Assembly: GCF_041468085.1 (NCBI RefSeq)
Contig: NZ_CP121017.1
Coordinates: 909,501-973,500, forward strand
DNA: 64,000 bases
Source: Tistrella mobilis
GTDB taxonomy: Bacteria > Pseudomonadota > Alphaproteobacteria > Tistrellales > Tistrellaceae
Direction of reading: 5' to 3'
Shown: piece after piece, positions 9,287 to 17,977 of the stretch
Numbering within the stretch: position 1 is the stretch's first letter
How the letters are laid out: each line of letters opens with the position of its first letter
Notes under the pieces: model-generated
Database searches by the model: none
What the model saw: the letters and a program-made list of their open reading frames with translations, nothing else
What the model was told of the DNA's origin: nothing
Program-made: the position numbers and the translations under genes

Positions 9287-9309
9287 GCGTGAGCGGAGGG
9301 CCGGTACCC

Positions 9310-10104
9310 ATGTGGACCAGAACGCTGTTTTCGCCCAAGATTTCGCTGCCACGCGGCACCTCTCTGGGCCTCGGCGCCGCATCGGTGCTGGCCATCGCCG
9401 GGCTCTGGTGCGGGCTCACCTATGGCGGGTTGACCCCGCCCGACTTCCTGGCCACCCCCGGCCAGGTGCTGGGGGCGGGGCTGGAGCGGATCCTGAACCT
9501 GTCGCTGTTCGGCCATATCGTCGCCAGCCTGCAGGTGATCCTGGCGGGTTTCCTTCTGGCCTCGGTGCTGGCGGTGCCGATCGGCATTCTGATGGGCAGC
9601 TTCCCGGCGGTGCAGGCGCTGGTGGAGCCGGTGACCGGCTTCATGCGCTACATCCCGATCTCGGCCCTGATCCCGCTGCTGATCCTGTGGATCGGCATCG
9701 GGGTGGAGCAGAAGATCATGGTGATCTTCCTCGGCACCTTCTTTCAGCAGCTGATCCTGATCTCGGACGTCTCGGCGCGGGTGAGCCGGGATCTGGTCGA
9801 CTGCGCCTATACGCTGGGCGCCAGCCGCGGCCAGGTGGTGCGCCAGGTGCTGGTGCCCGCCTGCCTGCCCGGGGTGATGGACAATCTGCGCGTCACCATG
9901 GGCTGGGCCTGGACCTATCTGGTGGTGGCCGAGCTGGTCGCGGCCGATAGCGGCCTGGGCTACATGATCCTGAACGCCATGCGCGGCCTGTTCACCGATG
10001 TGATCCTGCTGGGCGTGCTGACCATCGGGCTGTTGGGGCTGATCACCGACGCCCTGTTCAAATGGCTGCGCCGGCGCCTGCTGCCCTGGGCCGCCGGCCT
10101 CTGA
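9310..10104 (+). CDS. ABC transporter permease, SsuC/TauC type
   Basis: 264 residues from the ATG at 9310; a GTG at 9289 is possible but less likely. About six transmembrane segments are visible, with a binding-protein-dependent transport (EAA-like) loop around AYTLGASRGQVVRQVLVPACLPGV that contacts the ATPase. The gene sits between the binding protein and the ATPase of the same importer. Confidence 0.9.
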   Translation: MWTRTLFSPKISLPRGTSLGLGAASVLAIAGLWCGLTYGGLTPPDFLATPGQVLGAGLERILNLSLFGHIVASLQVILAGFLLASVLAVPIGILMGSFPAVQALVEPVTGFMRYIPISALIPLLILWIGIGVEQKIMVIFLGTFFQQLILISDVSARVSRDLVDCAYTLGASRGQVVRQVLVPACLPGVMDNLRVTMGWAWTYLVVAELVAADSGLGYMILNAMRGLFTDVILLGVLTIGLLGLITDALFKWLRRRLLPWAAGL

Positions 10105-10181
10105 GCCGGCCCCCTTCCTCCGAGACAGCCCCCTTCCGCCGACCTGGCCCTTCCTGCGCTTCCGATCGGGTGGTGACCCCT

Positions 10182-10973
10182 ATGAGCCTGCTTGACATCG
10201 CGGATGTGTCCGTCCGCTTCCAGACCCGCGGCAAACCCCCGGTGGTGGCGCTGGATGATGTGTCGCTGACCGTGCGCCCGGATACCTTCTCGGTGATCGT
10301 CGGCCCCTCGGGCTGCGGCAAATCCACCCTGCTCCGGCTGGTGGCCGGGCTGGAACGCCCGGATGACGGCCGGATCACCCTGGACGGACGCCCGATCGAC
10401 GGCCCCTCGCGGGAGCGGGGGATGGTGTTCCAGAGCTACACCCTGTTCCCCTGGCTGACGGTGCGCGAGAACGTGATGTTCGGGCCGAAGCTGGACGGTA
10501 TGGCCAGGGCCGCGCGCGCCGCCATCGCCGACGAGCTGATCGAAGCGGTGCACCTGACCGGCTTCGGTGATGCCTATCCGACGGAACTGTCGGGCGGCAT
10601 GCGCCAGCGCGTGGCCCTGGCCCGGGCGCTGGCCAACGACCCGCGCATCCTGCTGATGGACGAACCCTTCGGCGCGCTGGACAGCCAGACCCGCCAGGTG
10701 ATGCAGGAACTGCTGCTGGAGATCTGGCAGCAGCGCCGCAAGACCGTGCTGTTCATCACCCACGACATCGACGAGGCGATCCTGCTGGGCGACGAGGTCC
10801 ATGTGATGAGCGCGCGCCCCGGGCGCATCCGGTCGTCCATGGTGATCGACCTGCCCCGCCCGCGCGGCATCGACGCCCTGACCACGGGGGATTTCATGGG
10901 CTGGAAGAAGCGGATCCTGGGGCTGATGCATGCCGAGGCGGTGCGGGTGGCGGGGGGGCCGGTTGGACGGTGA
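10182..10973 (+). CDS. ABC transporter ATP-binding protein, SsuB/TauB type
   Basis: 263 residues from the ATG at 10182; the frame is open upstream but that stretch overlaps the permease and is not protein-like. Walker A (GPSGCGKST), Q-loop (FQSYTLFPW), ABC signature ([15 protein letters not shown]) and Walker B (ILLMDEPFGALD) are all intact. It energises the importer encoded just upstream. The last 30 bp fall inside a 120-bp duplicated sequence, so the final residues (VAGGPVGR) may not be ancestral. Confidence 0.92.
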   Translation: MSLLDIADVSVRFQTRGKPPVVALDDVSLTVRPDTFSVIVGPSGCGKSTLLRLVAGLERPDDGRITLDGRPIDGPSRERGMVFQSYTLFPWLTVRENVMFGPKLDGMARAARAAIADELIEAVHLTGFGDAYPTELSGGMRQRVALARALANDPRILLMDEPFGALDSQTRQVMQELLLEIWQQRRKTVLFITHDIDEAILLGDEVHVMSARPGRIRSSMVIDLPRPRGIDALTTGDFMGWKKRILGLMHAEAVRVAGGPVGR

Positions 10974-11241
10974 TCGTCCGGAGCAGTCATGTCGTTTTCA
11001 GGGGCTGTCCGGCGCCGTCATATCCGGTGGTCGCACCATACGGCCACCGTCATCCCGGCGGAACGGAGCAGGTGAGCGGCACGGTCGCCCCCTTGCCCGC
11101 TGCTGCGGCGTCGCCGTTTGGGTGCGGGCACCAGGGGGGCCGTTTGGACGGCGATCGTCCGGGGCAGTCATGTCGTTTTCAGGGGCTGTCCGGCGCCGTC
11201 ATATCCGGTGGTCGCACCATACGGCCACCGTCATCCCGGCG
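10942..11241. repeat. Direct duplication of about 120 bp, overlapping a gene end
   Basis: Copy A (10942-11060) and copy B (11122-11241) are nearly identical, offset by about 180 bp. Copy A covers the last 30 bp and stop of the ABC ATPase gene. Copy B carries the same gene-end sequence without the gene. The intervening 60 bp are unique. No coding sequence is supported here. Confidence 0.85.
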
Positions 11242-11331
11242 AAGGCCGGGATCCAGGTTCGTCTCCGCGCGAAGAACGTCGGAAGACCGTCGAACGACCT
11301 GCCGCCTGTCCCGATAGCCAAGTTCGCCACC
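11229..11331 (-). repeat. Inverted copy of the CRISPR-flanking repeat
   Basis: Reverse-complement similarity to the segment around 11965-12071, including CATCCCGGCGAAGGCCGGGAT and the adjoining TCTCCGCGCGAAGA stretch. It belongs to the same dispersed intergenic repeat family as the two direct copies that flank the CRISPR array. The core is a GGCCTTCGCC-centred palindrome. Confidence 0.75.
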
Positions 11332-11384
11332 ATGGCTGACATGTCGGTCCCTGCAAATATTCGCCATCCATTCCCGTAGAAGCC

Positions 11385-11474
11385 AACCTGGATCCCGGCC
11401 TTCGCCGGGATGACGGTATAAATGTCGGGTGGGGACTGGCAGGTCCTGAGTCGGACGGGGCTGTCGGGATATGG
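11385..11474 (+). repeat. Left direct repeat flanking the CRISPR array
   Basis: About 90 bp running from AACCTGGATCCCGGCCTTCG to the bases just before the first CRISPR repeat. It matches 12040-12130 over its whole length with scattered differences. The core palindrome CCCGGCCTTCGCCGGG could form a hairpin. Confidence 0.85.
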
Positions 11475-11486
11475 TGTTGCGTTCGA

Positions 11487-11775
11487 ATTTCAATCCACGC
11501 ACCCGCAAGGGTGCGACGCGCCGCGATCGGCCATCCCGATCAGCCCGCCAGGTTTCAATCCACGCACCCGCAAGGGTGCGACGCCGCGCGTCCGTCGACG
11601 ATCGGCAGATGCCGGGTTTCAATCCACGCACCCGCAAGGGTGCGACCATCCTTCTCATTCCAGAGACGCGCATAGGTTTTGTTTCAATCCACGCACCCGC
11701 AAGGGTGCGACCCCGTCCGGCCGCTCGACCAGCATTCCGGCCAGGTTTCAATCCACGCACCCGCAAGGGTGCGAC
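11487..11775 (-). CRISPR. Orphan CRISPR array, type I-C-like, five repeats and four spacers
   Basis: Five 31-bp repeats at 11487-11517, 11552-11582, 11616-11646, 11681-11711 and 11745-11775 are separated by spacers of 34, 33, 34 and 33 bp. The repeat, read on the minus strand, starts GTCGCACCC, has an internal hairpin CGCACCC/GGGTGCG and ends GTGGATTGAAAC, the form typical of type I-C arrays. The leftmost repeat differs in its terminal base, as expected for the leader-distal end, so the leader should be on the right and the array is likely transcribed leftward. All four spacers differ. No cas gene lies in the window, so the array must depend on Cas proteins encoded elsewhere or be inactive. 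Confidence 0.95.
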
Positions 11776-11925
11776 TCACCCCTTCTTAATACCCTGAATC
11801 CGGGGCCGGAAAAAGGCGATCAGCGCGAACCTACTCCGGAGGTCATGCTTTGGTATGAACATGATGATTTTGTGAAATTTAACTGATTGAAAATTGGCGA
11901 GAATTTTTTCCGCGAACCTCCCGGG
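11776..11925 (-). promoter_or_regulatory. Putative CRISPR leader
   Basis: The sequence right of the array is clearly AT-richer than the surrounding DNA, with TTTGTGAAATTTAAC and GAAAATTGGCGAGAATTTTT stretches. It lies at the leader-proximal end inferred from repeat orientation and from the degenerate repeat on the other side. No coding region is seen. Confidence 0.6.
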
Positions 11926-12039
11926 GTTTTTTACGGGAGCTTGGGGTTCGCGGGCGAGGCGGGGTGGGTCTGGGGGCGGTGGCCTGGGACGGCTGTCGGG
12001 GCAGGCGGCAGGTGGTTCGATGGTCTTCGTGCGGAGACG

Positions 12040-12130
12040 AACCTGGATCCCGGCCTTCGCCGGGATGACGGTATAAATATTGGGTGGGATATTGGCATGT
12101 ACTGAGTCGGACAGGGCTGTCGGAATACGG
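12040..12130 (+). repeat. Right direct repeat flanking the CRISPR array
   Basis: About 91 bp matching 11385-11474 in the same orientation. The two copies bracket a 565-bp segment holding the CRISPR array and its putative leader. The rest of the gap up to the LysR stop at 12330 holds nothing I can name. Confidence 0.85.
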
Positions 12131-12329
12131 AAGGGGACAAGTACCTGGACGTCGCATGGGGATCAGCGCAGTGGCCCTGCCTCACGCGTATGAATATGCA
12201 AAAGATGTAATAAAGTTTCCATGACCGGCGCAAATGGTCGTGCCTTCAAACTCCCCCTCTTCCGGCCCTTTGTCAAGGGCGGCCTGTGGCGGCACGGTCC
12301 GGGGGGGAGGGCGGGAAAGGCCCGCGGCG

Positions 12330-13247
12330 TCACCCCGCTTCCGCGCCGAAGGCTTCCATATGGTGGGCCATGAGGTCGGCGACGGCGCGGACGGCGCCGG
12401 TGCGGGGGCGGCCGGAGCGGACGACGATGCGGGAGGGGACGTGGGCCAGCGGGGCGTCGGTCAGCGGGATGGCGTGGACCTCGCCGCGGCGGAGCTGGCG
12501 GGAGACGGCGAAGGCCGGCAGATAGGTGATGCCGGCGCCGCCGAGCACGAAATGCATGGCGACGTTGATCGAATCGGTGACGAGCTTGGGCCGGATGCGC
12601 AGGCCCGAGGCGGCCTCCGCCCCTGCGATCAGCTTGCGGACGCCGAAGGTTTCGGCGAGCAGTGCCGCCGGCTGATCGAGGGTTTCGGCCAGCTGGCAGC
12701 TGTCGCGGCCGGCGAGCGCATGGCCGGGCGGCACCAGAACGCAGAGCGGCTTGTCGGCCTCTGCCAGCACGTCGAGTTCGGGCAGGCGCGGTGGGTTGAA
12801 GACCAGGCCGATATCATAGGCATCCTTCAGGATGCCCTGCATCATCCGGTCGGTGCCGCCGACATCGATCGAGAGCTGCACCTCGGGATAGGTGCGGGCC
12901 AGTGCCGAGACCGCGTGGTGCATAAGGTCGACCACGAAGCCCTCGCCGGTGATGACATGCACCCGGCCGGCGATGCCGCCCTTGGCGGCGGCCAGTTCGG
13001 CGGCGAAACCGTCGTCGAGTTCCAGCCGGCGGCGGGCATGGCCGGCGACCAGGCGGCCGGCTTCGGTGAAGCGGATGCCCTGTTTGGTGCGCTCCATCAG
13101 CAGCACGCCCAGATCGGCTTCGAGCCCGGCCACCTGACGGCTGATCGCCGAGGGCGCGATGTGCAGCCCGTCGGCGGCCGCCCGGATCGAGCCCGCCTCG
13201 AACACCGCCAGGAAATAGCGCAGCGGCTTGTCGTCGATCCGCAGCAT
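12330..13247 (-). CDS. LysR-type transcriptional regulator
   Basis: 305 residues from the ATG at 13247; an upstream in-frame start at 13337 adds residues unlike any LysR start. The helix-turn-helix covers residues about 5-62 (LHIAPSAISRQVAGLEADLG), followed by the effector domain. It is divergent from the beta-hydroxyacid dehydrogenase and aldehyde dehydrogenase pair and is likely their regulator (inference from layout). Confidence 0.9.
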   Translation of the reverse strand: MLRIDDKPLRYFLAVFEAGSIRAAADGLHIAPSAISRQVAGLEADLGVLLMERTKQGIRFTEAGRLVAGHARRRLELDDGFAAELAAAKGGIAGRVHVITGEGFVVDLMHHAVSALARTYPEVQLSIDVGGTDRMMQGILKDAYDIGLVFNPPRLPELDVLAEADKPLCVLVPPGHALAGRDSCQLAETLDQPAALLAETFGVRKLIAGAEAASGLRIRPKLVTDSINVAMHFVLGGAGITYLPAFAVSRQLRRGEVHAIPLTDAPLAHVPSRIVVRSGRPRTGAVRAVADLMAHHMEAFGAEAG

Positions 13248-13531
13248 GATCCCCGTTCTCCTGATCCGGTCACGACCGGCGGGTCTTGCCGCCGGCCGGG
13301 TGACGAAACCCGTCGCCATCCGTTGCCATAACGGCAACGCGCCGTTCCGGCAATAGCGCTTGAGCGGGGGGCTGGCGCGCGCTCATTTTCGGGGGGCGGA
13401 CAGCCGGAAAACATCCCCCGCCCGGATGTCCGCGCAAGATCATGAGGCAGGCGGCCCAAGTCACGGCCGGCCTGTCATCGGGTCTTCGCCCGCGATCGAC
13501 ATTCCCCCTCACGCTTTCCAGGAGTGACGAC

Positions 13532-14398
13532 ATGACCGACCGACGGGTCGCCGTCATCGGCCTCGGCAATATGGGCGCCGCCATGGCAGCCACGCTGGCG
13601 AAGGCCGGCTTCGCGGTCACCGGCTATGATCCGGCGCCGGATGCCGAAGCCCGCGCCAGGGCGGCCGGCATCGCGCTGGCGGCAAGCCCGGCCGCGGCCT
13701 TTGCCGCCGCAGAGATCGCCGTGCTGTCGCTGCCGATGGCCGCGCATGTCGAGGCGGTGCTGGCGGGGGAGGGCGGTCTTCTGGCCGCCGCCCTGACCGG
13801 ACGGCTGGTGATCGACACCACGACGTCCGAGCCCGCGGTGACCCGCCGGCTGGCGGCGGCGCTGGCGGAAGCCGGCCATGCCCTGGTCGATGCCCCGGTC
13901 TCGGGCGGGCCGGCCGGGGCCGCGGCCGGCACGCTGACCATGATGGTCGGCGGTGCGTCGGCCGATATCGACCGCGCCCGGCCGGTGCTGGAGGCGCTGT
14001 CGGCGAAGATCTCGCTGTGCGGCGCGGTGGGGGCCGGCCATGTGGTCAAGCTGGTCAACAACCTGCTCTGTGCCGCGCATCTGCTGACCGTGTCGGAAGC
14101 GGTGCGAATGGGCGTCGCCGCCGGGGTCGAGGCCGAAACCCTGATCGGCGCGCTGAACGCCGGATCGGGCCGGGCCGGCGTGTCGGAGGTGAACTTCCCG
14201 CGCTGGATCCTGTCGGGCAGCTTCGACAGCGGCTTCACCATGGGGCTGATGCGCAAGGATGTGCGCCTGGCCGAGGCGCTGGCGGCCGAGACCGGCCAGG
14301 CCATGCCGCTGCTGGAGGTGGCGGGGCGGCTCTGGCGCGAGAGTGCCGCCGGCCTGGCCGATGGCGAGGATTTCAACCGCATTGCCGCGCTCGACTGA
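13532..14398 (+). CDS. NAD-dependent beta-hydroxyacid dehydrogenase (3-hydroxyisobutyrate dehydrogenase family)
   Basis: 288 residues from the ATG at 13532, which follows an AGGAG site. The N-terminal Rossmann motif GLGNMGAAMA, the substrate-binding signature DAPVSGGPAGA and the catalytic lysine region GAGHVVKLVNNLL are all present. Members oxidise 3-hydroxyisobutyrate, tartronate semialdehyde, 2-hydroxymethylglutarate and similar acids. The aldehyde dehydrogenase begins 17 bp downstream, so an alcohol-to-aldehyde-to-acid sequence is plausible. The substrate is unknown. Confidence 0.9.
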   Translation: MTDRRVAVIGLGNMGAAMAATLAKAGFAVTGYDPAPDAEARARAAGIALAASPAAAFAAAEIAVLSLPMAAHVEAVLAGEGGLLAAALTGRLVIDTTTSEPAVTRRLAAALAEAGHALVDAPVSGGPAGAAAGTLTMMVGGASADIDRARPVLEALSAKISLCGAVGAGHVVKLVNNLLCAAHLLTVSEAVRMGVAAGVEAETLIGALNAGSGRAGVSEVNFPRWILSGSFDSGFTMGLMRKDVRLAEALAAETGQAMPLLEVAGRLWRESAAGLADGEDFNRIAALD

Positions 14399-14414
14399 CC
14401 CGGGAGCCCGAGAC

Positions 14415-15974
14415 ATGACTGACATGACCGCCCATCGCCCGGCCGACAGCACGGCCGAAATCCGCGCCATCTTTGCCCGCCTGACCGGTTCCGACCGGAT
14501 CGGCAGCTTCGTCGACGGCCGGGTGGTCGATGGCGAAGGCGAGGCGCTGCCCCTGATCGACCCCGCAACCGGCCGCCTTGTGCTGAGCCTGGCCGATGGC
14601 GGTGCGGCGCTGGTGGACGAGGCGGCGGCGGCGGCCCTGGCCGGCCAGACCGCCTGGGCCGGGCTGACCCATGCCGCGCGCGGCCGGGTGCTGTGGGCGG
14701 CGGCCCAGGCGGTGCGGGCGCGGATCGAGGATTTCGCCCGGCTGGAAAGCCTGACCGCCGGCAAGCCGCTGCGCGACACCCGCGCCGAGGCGACCAAGGT
14801 CGCCGAGATGTTCGAATATTATGCCGGCTGGGCCGACAAGCTGCATGGCGCGGTGATCCCCGTGCCGACCAGCCATCTGAACTATACCCGCTACGAGCCC
14901 TATGGCGTGGTGGTGCAGATCACGCCCTGGAATGCGCCGATCTTCACCGCCGGCTGGCAGCTGGCCCCGGCGCTGGCGACCGGCAATGCCGTGCTGCTGA
15001 AGCCGTCGGAGCTGACGCCGCTGACCTCGGTGGCGCTGGGCGCGGTGATCACGGAAGCCGGCGTGCCGGCGGGGGCGGTCAACGTGCTGATCGGTGCCGG
15101 CCATACGGTCGGGGCGGCGGCGATCGCGCATCCGGCCTGTGCGAAGGTGGTGTTCGTGGGCTCGCCCGCAACCGGTGCCCGTATCGCGGCGCAGGCGGCG
15201 GCGCGGGTGGTGCCCTGCGTTCTGGAGCTGGGCGGCAAATCGGCCAATATCGTCTTCGCCGATGCCGATCTGGACCGGGCGGTTCTGGGCGCCCAGGCGG
15301 CGATCTTCTCGGGCGCCGGCCAGTCCTGCGTGGCGGGATCGCGGCTGCTGGTCGACCGGCGGGTGCATGACCGGGTGGTGGCGCGGCTGGCCGAGGCGGC
15401 CGGCCGGATCCCGATCGGCGACCCGCTGGACCCCGCGACCCAGATCGGCCCGATCGTGAGCGGCGCCCAGCATGCCCGGATCGGCGAGCTGGTCGGCCGC
15501 GGCCTGGCGCAGGGTGCCCGCGCGGCCGCGGGCGCCGGGCGGCCGGCAGGGCTGGCCGGCGGCGGGCTGGAAGACGGTTTCTTCTATGCCCCGACCGTGC
15601 TGGCCGGCGTTGCCAACAGCATGGAGGTGGCGCGCGAAGAGATCTTCGGGCCGGTGGTCTCGGTGATCCCCTTCGACGACGAGGCCGAGGCGGTGGCGAT
15701 CGCCAATGACAGCCGTTTCGGCCTGGCCGGCGCGGTCTGGACGCAGGATGTCGGCCGGGCACACCGGGTGGCGGCGGCGGTGAAGGCCGGCACCTTCTGG
15801 ATCAACGGCTACAAGACCATCGGCGTGATGTCGCCCTTCGGCGGCTTCGGCGAGAGCGGCTATGGCCGCTCCAGCGGCTATGAGGGCCTGCTGGAATATG
15901 TGCGGGTGAAGAGCGTGTGGGTCGAAACCGCCGCCAGCGCCGTGCCCGCCTTCGGCTACGCGCCGCCGGCCTGA
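14415..15974 (+). CDS. NAD(P)-dependent aldehyde dehydrogenase
   Basis: 519 residues from the ATG at 14415, with a GGGAG site just upstream. It has the aldehyde dehydrogenase hallmarks: PWNAPIF near the coenzyme site, the glutamate motif LELGGKSANIVF and the catalytic cysteine in GAGQSCVAGSR. It is slightly longer than the 480-500 residues usual for betaine-aldehyde-dehydrogenase-like members because of an N-terminal extension. It is co-directional with and close to the beta-hydroxyacid dehydrogenase. Confidence 0.93.
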   Translation: MTDMTAHRPADSTAEIRAIFARLTGSDRIGSFVDGRVVDGEGEALPLIDPATGRLVLSLADGGAALVDEAAAAALAGQTAWAGLTHAARGRVLWAAAQAVRARIEDFARLESLTAGKPLRDTRAEATKVAEMFEYYAGWADKLHGAVIPVPTSHLNYTRYEPYGVVVQITPWNAPIFTAGWQLAPALATGNAVLLKPSELTPLTSVALGAVITEAGVPAGAVNVLIGAGHTVGAAAIAHPACAKVVFVGSPATGARIAAQAAARVVPCVLELGGKSANIVFADADLDRAVLGAQAAIFSGAGQSCVAGSRLLVDRRVHDRVVARLAEAAGRIPIGDPLDPATQIGPIVSGAQHARIGELVGRGLAQGARAAAGAGRPAGLAGGGLEDGFFYAPTVLAGVANSMEVAREEIFGPVVSVIPFDDEAEAVAIANDSRFGLAGAVWTQDVGRAHRVAAAVKAGTFWINGYKTIGVMSPFGGFGESGYGRSSGYEGLLEYVRVKSVWVETAASAVPAFGYAPPA

Positions 15975-16032
15975 TTGCGGGCAACCGCCCGCCCCGGTCG
16001 GGGCGGGCGGGTTCCCGGTTTACGGACTTTTC

Positions 16033-17778
16033 TTACAGGCTCTTCGCCAGTTCTTCCTTCTTCACCTTGCCGGTGGCGGTCATCGGCAGGGTGTCGACGA
16101 TGCGGATCTCGGGCACCTTGTAGACCGCCATGGCCTTGCGGCACCAGGCGTCGAGCACATCGGCGGTGATGCCTTCGGCGCGGTCGGGGTCCAGCCGGAT
16201 GAAGGCGACCGGAACCTCGCCCTTGTCGGCATCGGGGCGGCCGATCACGGCGCTGCCGGCGATGGCCGGGTGCTGGCCCAGCAGCGTCTCGATTTCCGAG
16301 GGGAAGACGCTCATGCCCTTGACCTTCAGCATCTCCTTGCGCCGGCCCAGATAGCGGAACGAGCCGTCCTCTTCGATCACGCCGATATCGCCGGTGCGCA
16401 GCCAGCCGTCGACCAGCGCCTCCGCGGTGGCCTCGGGCTTGTTGAGATAGCCCTTGAGCAGAGAGGGCGTGCGGATCAGCACCTCGCCCTCGGCGCCGAG
16501 CGGCTTCAGCTCTCCGGTCGTGAAATCGCAGATCTTGACCTCGGTGCCCGGCACCGGGAAGCCCACGAAGACCGGGGCGGATTTGAGGTCGTAATCATCC
16601 GCCTGCATGCCGGTGGTGAAGGTGTCCGAGGTGTGGGTCTCGGTCATGCCGTACGAGGTCTCGCGGAGCGTGAGGCCGGTCAGCTCGTGCCAGCGGCGGC
16701 GGAACTCCGGGTTCAGCTTCTTCACGAACGAGATCGTGGTCATGGAGCGCAGCGACGAGAGGTCGCGGGCGGTGATGTCGGGCCGGTCCATCAGCTCGAC
16801 GATGTTGTCCATGATCATCGAGCCGCGGCTGACCCGGTAGCGCTCGATCGCGGCCAGCACCGCATCGCCGTCCCAGCGCGCCAGCAGCACCATGGTCGAG
16901 CCGCTGAAGACCGGCAGCAGCACACCCAGATTTTCGCCCGCGATCCAGAACACCGGCAGGAAGTTCAGCAGCACGTCGGTCTCGTCGCCCGGCGACACGA
17001 AGCTGGCGGAGGCGGCCGAGGTATAGACCATGTCGCGCTGGGTGTGGATGCAGCCCTTGGGCATGCCGGTGGTGCCGCCGGTGTAGTTGATGGCGGCCCA
17101 GGCATCCAGATCGGCCTGATGGTCGGGGCGCGGGCCGGTCTCTGCCGCCAGCACCTCCATGAACCGGCCGTCGGCGCCGGCGCAGTCGCGCGGGGCGGCG
17201 AACAGCCCCGCCGGCACCGGCAGGGTCGGCTCGCCCTCGGGTGCCATGTCGGCGAAGGCGGTGGTGTAGACCGTCTTGAGCGCCGTTCTGGCCCGCACCG
17301 CCTCGACCAGCGGATAAAGCTGGTCCAGCACCACGATCACCTTGGCTTCGGTGTCGTTCAGCTCGTAGGCGAGTTCCAGTTCCTTGAACATCGGGTTGAC
17401 CGGCACATGGATGCAGCCGGCCTTGAGGATGCCGTAAAAGGCGATCAGGAATTGCGGGCAGTTGGGCAGGAACACGGCGACCCGGTCGCCCGGCACCAGG
17501 CCCAGAGCGGCCAGATGGGCGGCGAAGCGGTCCGACAGCCGGTCCAGTTCACCGAAGCTGATCTCGCGACCATAGAAGATGATCGCGGTCTTGTCGGGAT
17601 TGGCGGCCGCGCGCCGGCTGAGATAATCGGTGATCGCGATCTCGCCCAGCGGGTAATGCGCCTGGCGCGGCAACCCGGCCGGCCAGCGATCCTCGCGGAG
17701 CTTCGCGACATGGGCGAGATAGGCGGCTTCATCGGCGAAGCCCGACGCAGTGGCGGGTGCAGCGGCGGCGGTGGTCAT
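16033..17778 (-). CDS. AMP-dependent acyl-CoA synthetase / ligase
   Basis: 581 residues from the ATG at 17778, which follows a GGAGAGGAG site. The adenylate-forming core motif YTGGTTGMPKG lies near residue 230, SYGMTET marks the A5 region, and the C-terminal A10 lysine lies in TGKVKKEEL. It activates a carboxylic acid to its CoA thioester via an acyl adenylate. It is divergent from an acyl-CoA carboxyltransferase gene, suggesting activation followed by carboxylation of the same acyl group (inference). Chain length specificity cannot be read. Confidence 0.92.
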   Translation of the reverse strand: MTTAAAAPATASGFADEAAYLAHVAKLREDRWPAGLPRQAHYPLGEIAITDYLSRRAAANPDKTAIIFYGREISFGELDRLSDRFAAHLAALGLVPGDRVAVFLPNCPQFLIAFYGILKAGCIHVPVNPMFKELELAYELNDTEAKVIVVLDQLYPLVEAVRARTALKTVYTTAFADMAPEGEPTLPVPAGLFAAPRDCAGADGRFMEVLAAETGPRPDHQADLDAWAAINYTGGTTGMPKGCIHTQRDMVYTSAASASFVSPGDETDVLLNFLPVFWIAGENLGVLLPVFSGSTMVLLARWDGDAVLAAIERYRVSRGSMIMDNIVELMDRPDITARDLSSLRSMTTISFVKKLNPEFRRRWHELTGLTLRETSYGMTETHTSDTFTTGMQADDYDLKSAPVFVGFPVPGTEVKICDFTTGELKPLGAEGEVLIRTPSLLKGYLNKPEATAEALVDGWLRTGDIGVIEEDGSFRYLGRRKEMLKVKGMSVFPSEIETLLGQHPAIAGSAVIGRPDADKGEVPVAFIRLDPDRAEGITADVLDAWCRKAMAVYKVPEIRIVDTLPMTATGKVKKEELAKSL

Positions 17779-17977
17779 GATCCAGGCATCTCCTCTCCCG
17801 CGCGGGCGGTCCGCCGTCTCCCGCGGGGCCGGCATGCCCCGGTCTTCGGCAGCGGATCCCTGCACCGCGCATGGGCCCAAGTGAAGCACCGGCCCCAGGC
17901 TAATTCAAACGTTTATTTGATCAGCGTTGACGCATCGCCCATACTTTGCCGACAACAAGAACGAGGAAACGTTCCAT

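Noticed and set aside
11422-11886. Open frames running through the CRISPR array
   Set aside because: They translate the repeat units (periodic residues such as FQSTHPQGCD) and are not genes.
10974-12329. cas genes next to the CRISPR array
   Set aside because: The gap holds only repeats and leader-like sequence; the flanking genes are an ABC ATPase and a LysR regulator.
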